Assembly: GCA_018292915.2 (NCBI GenBank)
Contig: JACVVK020000480.1
Location: 318,501 to 382,500 of the forward strand
Direction of reading: 5' to 3'
DNA: 64,000 bases
Source of the DNA: Batillaria attramentaria
Taxonomy: Eukaryota > Mollusca > Gastropoda > Batillariidae
This document shows positions 22,445-33,585 of the stretch, piece after piece. A program made the translations under genes and the position numbers. Position 1 is the first letter of the stretch, and every line of letters starts with the position of its first letter. The notes beneath the pieces were generated by a model, which was given only the letters and a program-made list of their open reading frames with translations, made no database searches and was not told where the DNA came from.

Positions 22445-22729
22445 GGACCCGCATGTAAAAGTCGGGGTTAGGGAGTTTAGCCCCGGGTTAGAGTCTAACC
22501 TCGAACTAAACTAGCCCAGGGTTAAATTTTCTGAAGTTTTTTTTTTGTTTTACATCAGGAAGCGGGTCCATTCCAGCAAGGTGCCTATGCCGTTATAGGA
22601 TTTTTGTCTTTCTTTCTTCGCGTTCTTTTTTTTTTTAATTTTAATTTTGTTTTGGGGTTTCTTTAATCCTAGTCTAGGTTAGGCCCGTAGCCGTGGGTTT
22701 AATTAACCTCAAGTTTTACATACAGGCCC
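22445..22729 (+). mobile_element. MITE-like element, copy 1
   Basis: The ends are inverted repeats of about 20 bp: ggacccgcatgtaaaagtc at the left and, reverse-complemented, gggcctgtatgtaaaact at the right. The interior (gagtctaacctcgaactaaa, aggaagcgggtccattccag) matches 52971-53251 in reverse orientation. It has no ORF, so it would be non-autonomous. Class is uncertain; target duplication not evident in this copy. Confidence 0.8.
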
Positions 22730-22947
22730 AGGGCGCTGAAAAATCCATAACAGATCACCCGCAAAACACGTATTTTCTCTCAAAACAGCATATTCATTGA
22801 TTTAAAAGCGTGCATGTGTTCCTATACTCAGTATTTCCCTACAGCAGTTTTCGCTGTTATTAGATGTCGATCAGCATCTGTGTCCGGATAGGTCTGTGCT
22901 GACATTTACACTTGGGCAGTGCCCTCTAATCTGTCTCCCACATACAG

Positions 22948-23067
22948 CTGTGAGAGAGACACGGCGTTGCTGGAGGCTCAGTCCACAATCACCGCCATGT
23001 TGGTGGTATTGAGCGACCTTACAAAGCAGAGAAAGCTTATGGAGAAGCACGAGCAGCTCGAGATCAG
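22948..23067 (+). CDS. Candidate 120-bp exon, coiled-coil-like
   Basis: A pyrimidine-containing acceptor (ctgtctcccacatacag, 22931-22947) and a donor ATCAG|gttgac bound a frame open throughout: CERDTALLEAQSTITAMLVV then LSDLTKQRKLMEKHEQLEI. G/C-ending codons dominate. Leu and charged residues are spaced as in a short coiled coil. Both introns would be phase 2 (120 bp keeps the frame), and the entry phase fits the candidate exon 9891-9955. No family recognised. Confidence 0.45.
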
Positions 23068-23945
23068 GTTGACCTAATTTAGTTGTGTTGCGGTTTGATT
23101 TCTTTGATTATTTTATCTGCGCTATGCGCAGTCTGTGGTGTGTATATAGACATGTAAAATACAGGGACGGTGAAGTTTTGTTTAACAAAACGGTTTTATT
23201 TGAACACGTCGATGTAGAGCGCCAGGCTACGACTACGTAGAATGTAGATACTGGATCGCACAACGACTGACACTATTATCATTAGTCATTATTCCACCTA
23301 GTACATTCAGCTTGAGAGGCAAGGATTTATCGTTCCGATGCTGCACGCTTGAGAGTTGTAGAAATGATGATGATGATGATGATGTAACGCGCTGGAAACA
23401 ACTCCATGCGCAGCGGGAGTAGGAGGAATAAGTTTTAACTAAAACAGGAAAGGGGGGGGGGGGGAGCAGAGGGAGGGGAGAGAGAGAGAGAGGGGGGGGG
23501 GGGGGGGGCGAGAAATGCATCTATACTGAAGCTGGACAGTTTTATTTGAAAAAATAAATCTAGCTTGGTTTTCTAGCTTGCTTTTCATGGTAAGGTGTTT
23601 TTGTTTTTTTGTTTTTTTTGTTTGTTTTGTTTTGTTTTCTTGACGGAAGGAGGTGACAGAAAAACTTGTATAGCCCAAGGCCGAAGGCGAACAGACTCCT
23701 CAAGAGCTCGAGGTAATGGGCCAGTTGCGTGATGACCTCCCTTGAACGATCTCGTGGTGATCTGCCCCTTGGAAGCCCGGTAAAATGCGGGGCGGGGCAC
23801 ACCGGAAATCACTTTATCGCCATGACACTCGGCCAGCCTCCAGCAGGGGAAGTAGGTCGTGCCCAGACTGCACATGCGCGGATCAGCGGACATTAGAGGT
23901 TGCGCGGTTCTGACCGAAGAGATTTTTTTCTCGGATCTGTAAGGC
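23068..23945. other. Unassigned stretch
   Basis: Contains a GAT run (23365-23383) and G-rich purine runs (23448-23510), otherwise nothing recognised. Confidence 0.45.
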
Positions 23946-23949
23946 TTGT

Positions 23950-24022
23950 GGGTGGGTGTGTTTGACGTTTTAACGTCCTTTTCCACCATATACGGGTGAT
24001 ATCAAAGACAAGACGATTGAAA
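23950..24022 (-). mobile_element. SINE-A 3' fragment
   Basis: gtgggtgggtgtgtttgacg..aacgtccttttccaccatata..gatatcaaagac: only the last 70 bp of the element. Confidence 0.75.
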
Positions 24023-24341
24023 AAAAAGTATCACGTCTGTAGACTGTCTTGACAATGACAGAACAATATATAAAAATATGGTTTTAGGATGCTTAGTTTA
24101 GGAGAAGAAAACCTCTTTCATAAGTCTTTTGCTATGAGTTCAGCATAGTCCGTTATAGAAACACCACCATTCGACTGATTCCATAGCAGTCAGTCTGTGT
24201 TCACCCTGCCTCTCTGGCCACAATAACGAAGGTCTGACGATAAATCATAGAATTGGTTGGTGGCTATTTTTTGCGACTTTGTCGTATCGGCGTGATGTAC
24301 GGATATGGAAGCATCAGGCCAACGAAAGTCACATTAATCAC

Positions 24342-24748
24342 GATAATAATAATAATAATAATGAGTATTGTATAGGCGCTTTTCCCAATTTCATAAATCG
24401 GCTCAAAGCGCCGCGAACTGAACCCAACACGCACGCTCACGTGAATCACACGCTTTCTCTCACACACTGGACATGAACATATTACAATCACGTGGTGCGA
24501 AGGGTCAGCTGAGCAATTTGAGTTTCGGAATTTCGATTTGCATTTACTTTCTTCAAATTTGGTGGGCTGAACATTTCCAAAGCAGAGGGGGAGGAAGCCG
24601 GAGTACCCGGAGAGAACCCCCGACGATCGGCCCGAATGAACGCTGCCACATACGAGAAGGAAAAATTCTTTGCCCCGAGTGGGACTCGAACCCATGACCT
24701 CTCGCATTGGTGACAAGTCTCTTAACCACTAGACCACCGACCGCCCCG
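24342..24748 (-). mobile_element. SINE-C copy, full length
   Basis: SINE-C on its own plus strand begins gggcggtcggtggtctagtgg, has B box aggttcgagtcccactcggg, a body including ctgacccttcgcaccacgtg and gtgtgagagaatgcgtgtg, then the stem GGCGCTTT..AAAGCGCC and an (ATT)n tail. This copy is complete and ends in ATT repeats (24342-24362 on the plus strand). Confidence 0.92.
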
Positions 24749-24769
24749 TCGCGAAAACGGTCGCAATGC

Positions 24770-24812
24770 CCCCCCCCCCCCCAAAAAAAAAAACAACAAC
24801 AAAAAACAACAA
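24770..24812. repeat. Poly-C/poly-A low-complexity tract
   Basis: C13 followed by A-rich CAA units. Confidence 0.9.
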
Positions 24813-24917
24813 CATCTATTCATGTTGGCAAACAGCCCTAGAGCGTTGTAAACGGCAGTATTTCCCCTCAGAACATAGTGACTTTAAGTAAACTTGTGTA
24901 TCCTACTTTGGGATCTT

Positions 24918-25122
24918 GGGGTGAGCGGTGGCCTAACAGGTAGCGCGTCGGATTTGGCCGCTGCGCTACTGAACGGCCGTCACCAATGTCATGGCGATGA
25001 AGCGTGGGTTCGAGCCCAGGTCGAGCTTGTGATATGTGATACCGGTTTTTCCCTGGCTGCCGGGCTGCTCATCGGGGGGTTCTCACCGGGTTATCCGGCT
25101 TTCCTCCCCTTGCAAAATTGTT

Positions 25123-25183
<61 letters not shown>

Positions 25184-25272
25184 AGGTATTGGATGGCGCT
25201 GCACCGCGGCGACGCGCTTCCCCCGGGGGAAGCAGCCCGAATTTCCCGAAAGGGATAATAAAGTAGTTAAAC
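24918..25272 (+). mobile_element. SINE-E: tRNA-headed element with internal microsatellite
   Basis: ggggtgagcggtggcctaac starts a head with a long insert; gtgggttcgagcccaggtcg is the B box. After a body comes an A/AT/GA simple tract (25121-25180), then a GC-rich end (ggcgctgcaccgcggcgacg, gaagcagcccgaatttcccg) and gggataataaag. I recall closely similar GC-rich SINE ends from molluscan sequences, unchecked. Bounds are estimates. Confidence 0.6.
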
Positions 25273-25475
25273 AAGGAGGAACGGCCCCGTCCTACAAAGT
25301 TGTTTCTCCAAACTTCATTTTATTTTGTCTTTGTAGTTATTGTTGCCGGTTCTCCCCTCTCCAAGTTCTGCCAAAATGACACTAGATCCTCTACGACCTC
25401 GACCGATTAGCCACGTGACTGGGGGTGGGGCCGGGTGGGGGACGAAGGGAGGGAGAGAGAGAGGTAGAGAGAGAG
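25271..25475 (+). repeat. Duplicated segment, copy 2 (partner 15323-15520)
   Basis: Near-identical to 15323-15520, with a 9-bp longer middle (gtctttgtagttattgttgccgg) and a different GA run. Confidence 0.9.
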
Positions 25476-25659
25476 GGTGGGTGGGTGGGTGGGTGGGTGT
25501 TTAGGAGTTTAACGTCCTTTTCCCCCACATAAGGGTGATATCAAAGACGGGGCAACGAGAAAAAGGCCAGCACAAATATTTGGCCACAGCGGCCAGGATT
25601 CGAACTCTCGGCCCAAGCATTGAAAGTCGAACGCTCTTCCATTCGGCCACCCTGGCTCC

Positions 25660-25661
<2 letters not shown>
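25476..25661 (-). mobile_element. SINE-A copy inside a GA tract (subfamily A2)
   Basis: Complete copy with GA on both sides. Unlike the copy next to the paralogous segment (15521-15690) it has A2 features (attgaaagtc, gaacgctcttccattcgg, cgagaaaaaggcc) and an extra CCACAGCGG block. The two copies are therefore not simple duplicates. Confidence 0.9.
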
Positions 25662-25694
<33 letters not shown>

Positions 25695-25780
25695 GAGAGA
25701 GAGAGAGAGACGTCAGTTCCGTGATCTAAACATTTGACGTCAGCCTCAGGCAGGTCGTCATACAGAGAGAGAGAGAGAGA
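25660..25780. repeat. GA tracts around GACGTC-containing spacer
   Basis: GA tracts at 25662-25710 and 25763-25779. Confidence 0.9.
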
Positions 25781-26130
25781 TGACGTCAATTCCGTGAAAT
25801 AAACTTTCGACGTCAGCCTCTAGCACTGAGATCGTCTGAGGATGCTTGTTCATGTCTTGTGATTTCCCTGTTGGCTTTGTGACTTCTCCGACTGAATTAT
25901 TTTTCACATGAAATCTGGAAGATCTAGAGGGCTGATGAAATGTCGGAAGCAGTGGCGATACTTGCAGATTTTGTCTGTGAACCAAACATTTGACGTCAGC
26001 CTCACGCTGCTCGTCTGACAGATGATACTTCTACATATCTTGTGATTTCCTTGTTGCTTTTGTGACTTCCGTCACTGAATTAATTTTGACATAAAATCTG
26101 GAAGATCTAGAGAGCTGATGAAACGTGGAC
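25710..26130 (+). repeat. Tandem repeat, about 215-bp unit, with TGACGTCA-type motifs
   Basis: The order 'ttgacgtcagcctc, (c)tcgtctg, tcttgtgatttccttgttg, tttgtgacttc, tgaattattttt, gaaatctggaagatctagag, gctgatgaaa' occurs fully at about 25805-25955 and 26000-26130 and partly at 25710-25760. GACGTC palindromes (one full TGACGTCA at 25780-25788) recur; they match the CREB/ATF core, but regulatory use is not shown. Confidence 0.75.
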
Positions 26131-26860
26131 TTAAGTGCCTTGGATTGTACTTACGAAATCGCAAAATTGGAACTTTTTTGACCGGCGCTTCTCGCAGAAA
26201 CGTGAAAAAGTTATGTTTATCTAAAAGTTCAGTTATTCTAAATGCTAAAGATATAATAGTGCAGTAGTTCCTGTCATATGTGCAGTTGTCACACTAGACA
26301 AAAACGCCGGAATGATAAGTAATTTGCAGTAGTCTTTTCATAGATATTTGATCTTATGTGCAAACCACCCCTACCTCGGAAATATTTTTTTTACACAAAA
26401 CCAGTCAGAGCTACAGAGCTGTAGCACTAATCAATGCAGTGTGATTGGGTGAACTTCCAAAGTCTAGAAAATGAAGGAATTTGAACAACTTTTTTTTGAA
26501 AAAATTCGTAACATGACCGATTTTTTAAAATTGGCGATAACTCTTCTGAAAATGCGGCAGGCTAAAAATCGTGAAAGGTAGCTCTGGAGAAGGTGATTTC
26601 CCATTTTATCTCAAAGTAAAAAGGCCTCCATCGAGGTGGTTTAGGAGATAGCCATCATTACATCCGTCCACACACACACACACACACACGTCATTCCCGC
26701 CAAAAAGAACGCAGCAGCAAAGTGTGCACGTAAGGTGTCTATGACGCAGATTTCGTTACGTCACTGTGTGCGTGAAAGTAAGTATTGTGTGGAGAAACGT
26801 CACAGTCTTGTTTTGTATCACTGAAACTTGCTGCTGCGCGTAGCAAAATCTGCCCCGTCT
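26130..26860. other. Unassigned stretch
   Basis: Unique-looking sequence with a short CA tract (26670-26689). I see no gene; the wording (gcgataactcttctgaaaat) feels repeat-like but no second copy is present. Confidence 0.45.
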
Positions 26861-26864
26861 CATA

Positions 26865-26892
26865 AAGTTGTTTCTCTATAGAGAAACAACTT
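26865..26892. repeat. Perfect 28-bp palindrome
   Basis: aagttgtttctcta is followed immediately by its exact reverse complement. The left half with its flank (gccccgtctcataaagttgtt) resembles the start of the duplicated segments at 15337 and 25285 (gccccgtcctacaaagttgt). Confidence 0.9.
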
Positions 26893-27023
26893 AAAAAAAG
26901 GAAGCCATTCTCTCCCAGCCGGCATCGTCTTTTTTGTTTTTAGTTTTTTTTTTTGTTTTTTTTTTTAAAATCCTATTTATTCAGTCTGCCACCCACGTTG
27001 CAATTGCAAATTGGAAAATTACT

Positions 27024-27356
27024 TTAAAACCCGTCAGAGGGTCCGAGTTTTTGACGCGACGCAAATAATGAAATATGCCCGATGTTTTCACCAGTATTTA
27101 TGCACCAGGCTATAACAGCGGAGGCGTGTTTGTTGTGTTGTGGCGAAAAGGACGCCGTAAAAACATGTAGACATGCCACTTCAGTTGTTTTGAAAAGCGC
27201 ATACGTTGTAATCACAGCATGACGTCGCCCGGAGGCAGGGCAGACCTGGCGAAAACCAAACACACTCGTCTGTTGTTTCTTTTCATTGAAAACATCGGTC
27301 CATCGCTGGCCCAAGGGCAAGATCGATCCTTCGGGAATGGACAAGCCAAAAATCAT
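27024..27356 (-). CDS. Hypothetical ORF, 110 codons
   Basis: ATG-started minus-strand frame, MIFGLSIPEGSILPLGQRWT then DVFNEKKQQTSVFGFRQ, ending in TAA. Composition is ordinary-protein-like throughout. An A-rich region lies just upstream. CAG|gtctgc in the middle could be a weak donor. No family recognised; could be a chance ORF or an old retroelement piece. Confidence 0.25.
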   Translation of the reverse strand: MIFGLSIPEGSILPLGQRWTDVFNEKKQQTSVFGFRQVCPASGRRHAVITTYALFKTTEVACLHVFTASFSPQHNKHASAVIAWCINTGENIGHISLFASRQKLGPSDGF

Positions 27357-27511
27357 TTGCGTGGGTTTTTTTTTTTTGTTTTTGTCTGTGGCATCAAAGC
27401 AGTGTTTCTGGAGTCGCCGGTATCGTTCGCCAAATGCTGATGCATAGAATGTGCTTTTTCCTGAAATGTCAGGTTATTTTGTTGGAAAATTACAGGTACT
27501 GGTCGCAACCG

Positions 27512-27512
<1 letters not shown>

Positions 27513-27591
<79 letters not shown>

Positions 27592-27598
27592 CACACAC

Positions 27599-27645
<47 letters not shown>

Positions 27646-27654
27646 CACACACAC

Positions 27655-27703
<49 letters not shown>

Positions 27704-27790
27704 ACACCACACCACACCATACCACACCACATACGCACGCACACACACACACACACCACACCACACCACACCACACCACACCACACCACA

Positions 27791-27861
<71 letters not shown>

Positions 27862-27862
27862 A
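27513..27862. repeat. Complex CA microsatellite with CCACA and CACTAA variants
   Basis: 350 bp of CA repeat interrupted by ACCAC, CACTAACA and an array of about 12 CCACA pentamers (27702-27795). Spurious ORFs on all frames are pure His/Thr or Val/Cys and are not genes. Confidence 0.97.
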
Positions 27863-28166
27863 TTCTCGGATGGTAATCAGACAAAACCTGGAACTTTCTG
27901 AAAGCATTTGGCGACCTTTTCTTTCTTCCGTTTCACGATTCAGCTGTTAAGGGAACACGAGACGTTTTGCTAGACTCAATTAATTTCCCGAAAGGTGCAA
28001 GCAGCTGCACTGCGAAGCGAATGAAATCTACACTGTACAGATCCCCTGGCAAACAGCACAGTTGTTGACAAATCCTCTCTCTGTAGTCAAGGTGTTTACC
28101 GAAGTGTGTACAATTTTATTTCGCTCTGTGTCTGCAGAGATCTGCCCCTACATCTGCATCGCGTTA

Positions 28167-28374
28167 GGAGAAGCCGGGGCAATTGACCGTTGGACTTTAA
28201 ATGCTCGGATCGTGAGTTCGAAACCTGACTGGGGGCAAAAAATTGTGCTGGCTTTTCCCTCGTTGTCTCATCTTTGATATCACTCACATGTGGTGGGAAA
28301 GGCCGTTAAACCTCTAAACCTCTAAACAAACAAACAAACAAACAAACAAACAAACAAACAAACAAACAAACAAA
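28167..28374 (+). mobile_element. SINE-A copy with (CAAA)n tail
   Basis: Diverged head (gagaagccggggcaattgac), B box gagttcgaaacctg, body to ggccgttaaacctctaaac, then about 12 AAAC units (28324-28373) in place of the usual CACCC tail. Confidence 0.85.
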
Positions 28375-28410
28375 CTGTATAGCGTTCCATCCCTTACAAA
28401 CAGATCGGTG

Positions 28411-28797
28411 GGAAGATCTGTGGTCTAGCGGTTAAGAGACTTCGTCACTAGTGCGAGAGGTCAGGTTCAAGTCCCACTCGGGGCAAAGAATTTTTCCTTC
28501 TCGTACGTGGCACCGTTCATTCCGGCTGATCGTCGGGGGTTCCATCCGGGTACTCCGGCTTCCTTCCCCTCTGCTTTGTTCAGTCCACAAAATTAGAAAA
28601 TAAATGCAATTCTTAATTCGGAAACTTAAATTGCTGAGCTGACCCTTCGCACCACGTGATTGTAATGTGTCCAGTGTGTGAGAGAATGCGTGTGGTTCAC
28701 GTGAGCATGCGTTTCGGGTTCAGCTCTCGCGCTTTGAGCCAGTCAAAGACGTTGGGTGAAGCGCCGACACAACACCCAGTCATTAGTTATCATTACA
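28411..28797 (+). mobile_element. SINE-C copy, near full length
   Basis: Head tgtggtctagcggttaagag, B box aggttcaagtcccactcggg, body with gtgagagaatgcgtgtgg. The stem arms are decayed (cgcgctttgagcc / tgaagcgcc). Confidence 0.9.
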
Positions 28798-28799
28798 AG

Positions 28800-29645
28800 C
28801 ACAGTTCTTTCCCTTGCAGCATTACTTTGGCCATAAGACTTTGAAAAGCGGAAGTCCTTGTCCAGTAAATGGTGTGTCTGCGTAAAAAACAAAAAACAAA
28901 AAAACCATCGATGGTCCCTGATGATACCCACTCACACCCACCCGTCCACCCACACTTCATTAATCTCTGCACATACACAAAATGTATGTCCTCGACCACG
29001 CTAACACCCGGCTAAGGCTTCAAGGGGTAAAAATCCCGATTCCCAGTAATTCCGCTGTCTGGTTCCTTCTCTCTGTCTATATATGGGTTCTTGATTGAGT
29101 TTCCCGGCTGAGTATAGGCCAGGACTGTCTCGGACTGTCTGCAAAAAAACGTTCATCACACCGAAAGAGGCCCTGGTCCAAGCTCGTTATGTCTTCGTAC
29201 ACTTGGGTCCGTCGAGAAATTCATCACGATGACAACATGATATTTAAAAAAAAAAATCATTTCGAGCAAGAAGTGGCGAGTGCTTATATGGAAACCTTGC
29301 TTCTTCTCCTTGGGGCATTTTCATCTTTTCATAGAGGCATTTAAACTTAAGCCAGACTAGAGGAAGGAGGGGAGGACAGTGCGCATCAGAGTGAGACGCA
29401 GTAAGTATGTTTATTAAACGTTACGATCTATATAGGAACGATCCAGCCCAGACAGACGCCTACTTCAGAGTTGATAGTTCAGTGGAGATGTATGGAGACG
29501 CAAACATGCCTGTTCAACGAAACCGCTGCTCCCTTGGGGACTAAAACTGAATATGAAATACTGTCCAAATGCTGTATGACATATGGATGTAGGTTTTTTT
29601 TCCTGACTGAACCCGAACTGGAGTGTGTATACCGTAAAAATATGC
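28800..29645. other. Unassigned stretch
   Basis: No repeat or convincing exon. A donor-like gtaagtatg at 29401-29409 has no open frame behind it. Confidence 0.45.
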
Positions 29646-29660
29646 TCAGACTTCCCGGGA

Positions 29661-29832
29661 GGGTGGGTGGGTGTTCGTGAGTTCAGCGTCCTTTTCCACC
29701 ACATACGGGTGATATCAAAGACGGGGCAACGATGAAAAAGCCAGCACAAATATTTGGCCCCAGTCGGGATACGAACTCACGACCCCAGCATTAGAGGTCC
29801 AACCCTCTACCATTCGGCCACCCCGGCTCCCC
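29661..29832 (-). mobile_element. SINE-A copy, full length
   Basis: Complete copy with a 14-bp target duplication (cagacttcccggga) at 29647-29660 and 29833-29846. Confidence 0.93.
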
Positions 29833-29927
29833 CAGACTTCCCGGGAGAAAAGAATCACCGTTTTTGCTTTACCTAGGAACCTTGCGTAAATGCTAGTTGG
29901 TCAGGCTTGCAAAGAAACAAATATTTC

Positions 29928-29930
<3 letters not shown>

Positions 29931-29959
<29 letters not shown>

Positions 29960-29982
29960 ACAACAACAACAACAACAACAAT
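29931..29982. repeat. (ATC)n(AAC)n microsatellite
   Basis: ATC units 29931-29958 followed by AAC units. Confidence 0.95.
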
Positions 29983-30552
29983 CGAACGTTTTCACTTCCA
30001 CGTGGTTACTTCATTCAAAAGTGACACTGACTCGGAATTCGCCTGAAGAATTGTGTGAATGATCAAGACCTAAAATAAACCTACAGTTTACTAGTTGTAC
30101 CCTCCAGCCTGTCTGGCCTGTGTAGAGCTTACTCGACCTTTGCCTATAGCGCACTGAGCAGACCACGATATTTCTGGTCACGTTTCAAACGAGAGCTCCT
30201 GCCGAGAGCAGTAAACCGGTTTGGAGTGAAACCGAATCTTGATCCATTGCATATTAACCCCTCGCTAAATCCCCCTCTTTACGCGTGAGCACGTGGACCA
30301 AAAAAACCGTTTCTGGTACAAATATATTTTCAGGGGAAAACAGCTTCAGGCGCAAAAAATAATATGCAGAAGCATTTGTCAGTGTTGGCATGGTTTGTGT
30401 AAACACAGAATGTCTGTGTTTGTTTTCCGTGGGAAAGCTTGCAGCAAACAGTGTGGACAGTACATACAGTAAGTTCGTAGAATGCTTTTCGTAAAACTTC
30501 TTCAACGAGAAAGACAAACACAGACGTTCAAAAATGTAGACGAAACTGAACT

Positions 30553-30993
30553 GATATTTTTTTCTGCCCCATCTCTTTGCCGGCTCCAGTGGTATTCTTC
30601 CCACGTCACGGGTGGAATCCACAGAGGGCTCGAAAGTTAGGGCAATTTTTCTTATGCATGATGATGAGGCTGATGAAGATCTATAGAGGTCCATGTGGTT
30701 TGGGACTGCGTGACAGGACCGCATTCCGTGTTTCCTGTCATAAATATCCCGAAGTGAACCAGGCCCAGGAACTACGGCACCTGCGGTGTCTACCGTGTAA
30801 TCATCCACATCCTGAGATGTGTAATTAACAAGGGAAGCACCCCCAAAGCTATGCGACAAAAGCCTGCCCATTGGGACCATAACATGCCTGATCTCTGTAA
30901 GAGTCAACCTCGGTAGAAAAAATCCCACTTGCCTCAAACCCGGGTCTCCCGGTCCATGGTCCGTAGTGCTAACCACTACACTACGGGGCCGGT
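30553..30993 (-). mobile_element. SINE-B copy, full length
   Basis: All parts of SINE-B are present on the minus strand. An 11-bp target duplication (gaaactgaact) lies at 30542-30552 and 30994-31004. A 240-codon ORF on this strand is mostly this SINE and is not a gene. Confidence 0.93.
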
Positions 30994-30999
30994 GAAACT

Positions 31000-31510
31000 G
31001 AACTTGTTTTATATATTATATGCTCACAGGTCCACACAGAAAAAAAAGGACTAAGTTAGGATCTTTTGCTTTTGGACATCGGGCATCACAAGTTTTTAAC
31101 TGCAGAGTTTCATGTATATCCGCGTCATTTTCGAAATATCCGAATATTTTCTTAGGCGGACACATGTCCTACCATTTTGGCGTTGTTTTTTTTTATTTTT
31201 TTTATTTTTTTTAAGCCTCAGTTGCATGAATGGATGCATCAGACTTGAGTTTGATTGTCAGCTTGTTCCTGTTTTTTTTTTTTTTTACGGTTTTTTTTTT
31301 TTTTGGGGGGGGGGGGGGGGGTCGTGCATCCATTCTTCATTGGCTCTTTTTTTTTTTTCCAAAGCAGTAATTATATTTCTTCTTGTACATTTTCTTCCGG
31401 GCAAAAACTATTACAATGAAATATTTTGTGTTCAGATCGGCCATATACATTATACTCATATAAATTGAGATACTTAATTAGATTATATGACGTTTGTTAT
31501 TCTTCTAATA
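31000..31510. other. Poly-T/poly-G rich unassigned stretch
   Basis: T-rich runs (31189-31213, 31270-31303), a run of G (31304-31321), no gene. Confidence 0.6.
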
Positions 31511-31514
31511 TTAT

Positions 31515-31679
<165 letters not shown>

Positions 31680-32515
31680 CCATTTTGGCGTCGTATTCCA
31701 GGAAAAACGTCCAGTACTGTTTCAGTCAGTCACGACATATGTCTTATATAACAGTTCCCATTGACACGAAGCCCTGAAACCGAATGAGAAGCGATCTAGT
31801 TTACCATCTAACTGCCTGCCAAGGCCAGTTATTTTTGAATTTAATGGAAAAGGTATCCCGAGGGGTTTTACAAAACGAGTCTATTGCCGCTCTGCAGTCC
31901 TATGTGATGTGATGGGGACTTGCGAAATATTTGAGTTGAACTGTGGGCAGCATTCTTGGTAATATGCAAGGTTATTTTGATTTGGCAGGTGATAAAGCAC
32001 GACGAGTGAGGCCTAGATTACAGTAGAAACATTTCCAGAGCAGTGCAGTTCTGACATTGATATCACCAGATCGGACGGAAGTTAACACTAAATTATCACG
32101 CAGATGATCAGATGAGAGGACTGTTTTCACACACAAAATCCTCGAACAAAATGTCACTAGTTCGGCAGACTCAGTCCCTCCCACATCGTCACACAAGATC
32201 AGTTTGCGGTAGACTTTTGCTGAAGGTGTGCACGGTATTTCAGATCGTGTCTATTGAAAGCTGCACGTTCAACACAGCTGCTTTGGTTCCCATCACTGTC
32301 ATCTAGGCTATCCAGTGTTGTTGTGACTTGATTTGCGCAAACTGTACCATGTAGTACAGGACGCTTGGAACTTGAATCAGATGTACATCAACACGCTCTG
32401 ATTGCAAAAAGTTGCAGATCGCATGACACGCCTATCTACATAATATATATCACAGTATTTGCATAAATTACTCCCCGCCCCCCAACTCCAGCTTCGCCCA
32501 CCCCTCACCTTCCTC
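31680..32515. other. Unassigned stretch
   Basis: No family repeat or convincing exon seen. Confidence 0.45.
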
Positions 32516-32527
32516 CCCGTTGCCCTT

Positions 32528-32655
32528 ACGTGAGTTCGAAAGCCGGCTGGGTCCAAAGAATTATTTGTGCTGGCCTTTTTCTCGTTGCCCCCTCTTTGAT
32601 ATCATACTTACGTGGTGGAAAAGGACGTCAAACTCCCAAACACCCATCCACCCAC
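32528..32655 (+). mobile_element. SINE-A copy, 5'-truncated
   Basis: Starts acgtgagttcgaaagccggc in the B-box region; an 8-bp duplication (ttgccctt) at 32520-32527 and 32656-32663 shows truncation on insertion. A2-type body (ggcctttttctcgttgcccc). Confidence 0.85.
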
Positions 32656-32814
32656 TTGCCCTTCCCAGTACCCAGAACACAGTGATATAAGCGTAACAGT
32701 TTTTTGCATGCGGCGAAGAACAGTATACCAAGTTTGCAAGCTGATCGACAAATCACATGTTGGTCATACGATAGTGTGGTCTCCGTGCAGAGCGGCAACT
32801 GCGCCACTACCGTT

Positions 32815-32841
32815 CAACAACAACAACAACAACAACAACAA
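32815..32841. repeat. (CAA)n microsatellite
   Basis: About nine CAA units. Confidence 0.93.
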
Positions 32842-32894
32842 CCCAATATATTTTGCAACGCGGGAGTTCACCAAGAGCAGAAAACGAAGGCTTC

Positions 32895-33152
32895 GGAAAT
32901 GTTCAGCCAACAAAATTTAAAAATAATTCAATTCTAAATGCAAATGCAATTCTAAATTCCGAAACTTAAATAGCGGAGCCGACCCTTCGCACCACGTGAC
33001 AGTAACATATGTGTTCATGTCCAGTGTGTGAGAGAATGCGTGTGATTCACGTGAGCGTGCGTGTTGGGTTAAGCTCGCGGCGCTTTGAGCCAATTCAAGA
33101 AATTGGTTGAAGAGCCCACACACACAAAAAAACAATTATTATTATTGTTATA
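32895..33152 (+). mobile_element. SINE-C copy, 5'-truncated
   Basis: From aaatgttcagccaacaaaat to the ATT tail. The core gacccttcgcaccacgtgac is well kept. The stem survives partly (ggcgctttgagcc), the second arm is changed (gaagagccc). Confidence 0.88.
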
Positions 33153-33403
33153 GTTACTATTAAAGGAAATTACGCAATCGGTTGGTTTCCTCTCGAGCAT
33201 ACCGTGTGTTGTTGTAAAACGAGATTTAAACGTGTTCTGCATCAGACGGTGCAATTAGCGCATATCGAGTTACTACGCGAGTCTTGTGCACACTGCACCG
33301 CATGAACTTTGCTTTGCCCTAGAGGCTCGAAAAGCAGTTACCTATTACGGTGTTTGCTCTGCGAAGTAACGATATGCCATACCTGCCTTGTTCTCCGCTG
33401 CAG

Positions 33404-33585
33404 CGATACGCCCAGTCGATACATACAGGAAGGAAACGCGAAGTGGTGACGCTAAAAAGGCACGGAGACCGGATAAGCTCCACTTTAGCACTGTTTGTCA
33501 GAAAACACAGAAAACAGCCTGGACACTGAAACAGCCGAGTGTAAACATACAAAGCGTGCACGCTCGTGGAACAATGAGGAATTAA
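33404..33585 (+). CDS. Candidate terminal exon, basic protein end
   Basis: An acceptor-like ctgccttgttctccgctgcag (33383-33403) opens a frame IRPVDTYRKETRSGDAKKAR then PDKLHFSTVCQKTQKTAWTL, ending in TAA after about 60 codons. Lys/Arg-rich. The minus strand is also open here (33319-33702), which lowers confidence. Product unknown. Confidence 0.28.

Noticed and set aside
22450..22510. TTAGGG-like bases (gttagggagtttagcc; also ggttagggtgagggg near 58870) as telomeric repeat
   Set aside because: Single irregular occurrences; the first is part of the MITE-like element.
27434..27907. Long ORFs on both strands encoding His-Thr or Val-Cys repeats
   Set aside because: They are translations of a CA microsatellite, as are similar Arg-Glu, Ser-Leu and Cys-Val ORFs all over the window.
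29401..29409. Strong donor-like gtaagtatg
   Set aside because: No frame stays open in the preceding 60 bases, so no exon could be supported.
30254..30976. 240-codon minus-strand ORF
   Set aside because: Most of it is a SINE-B copy with a defined target duplication, so the open frame is accidental.
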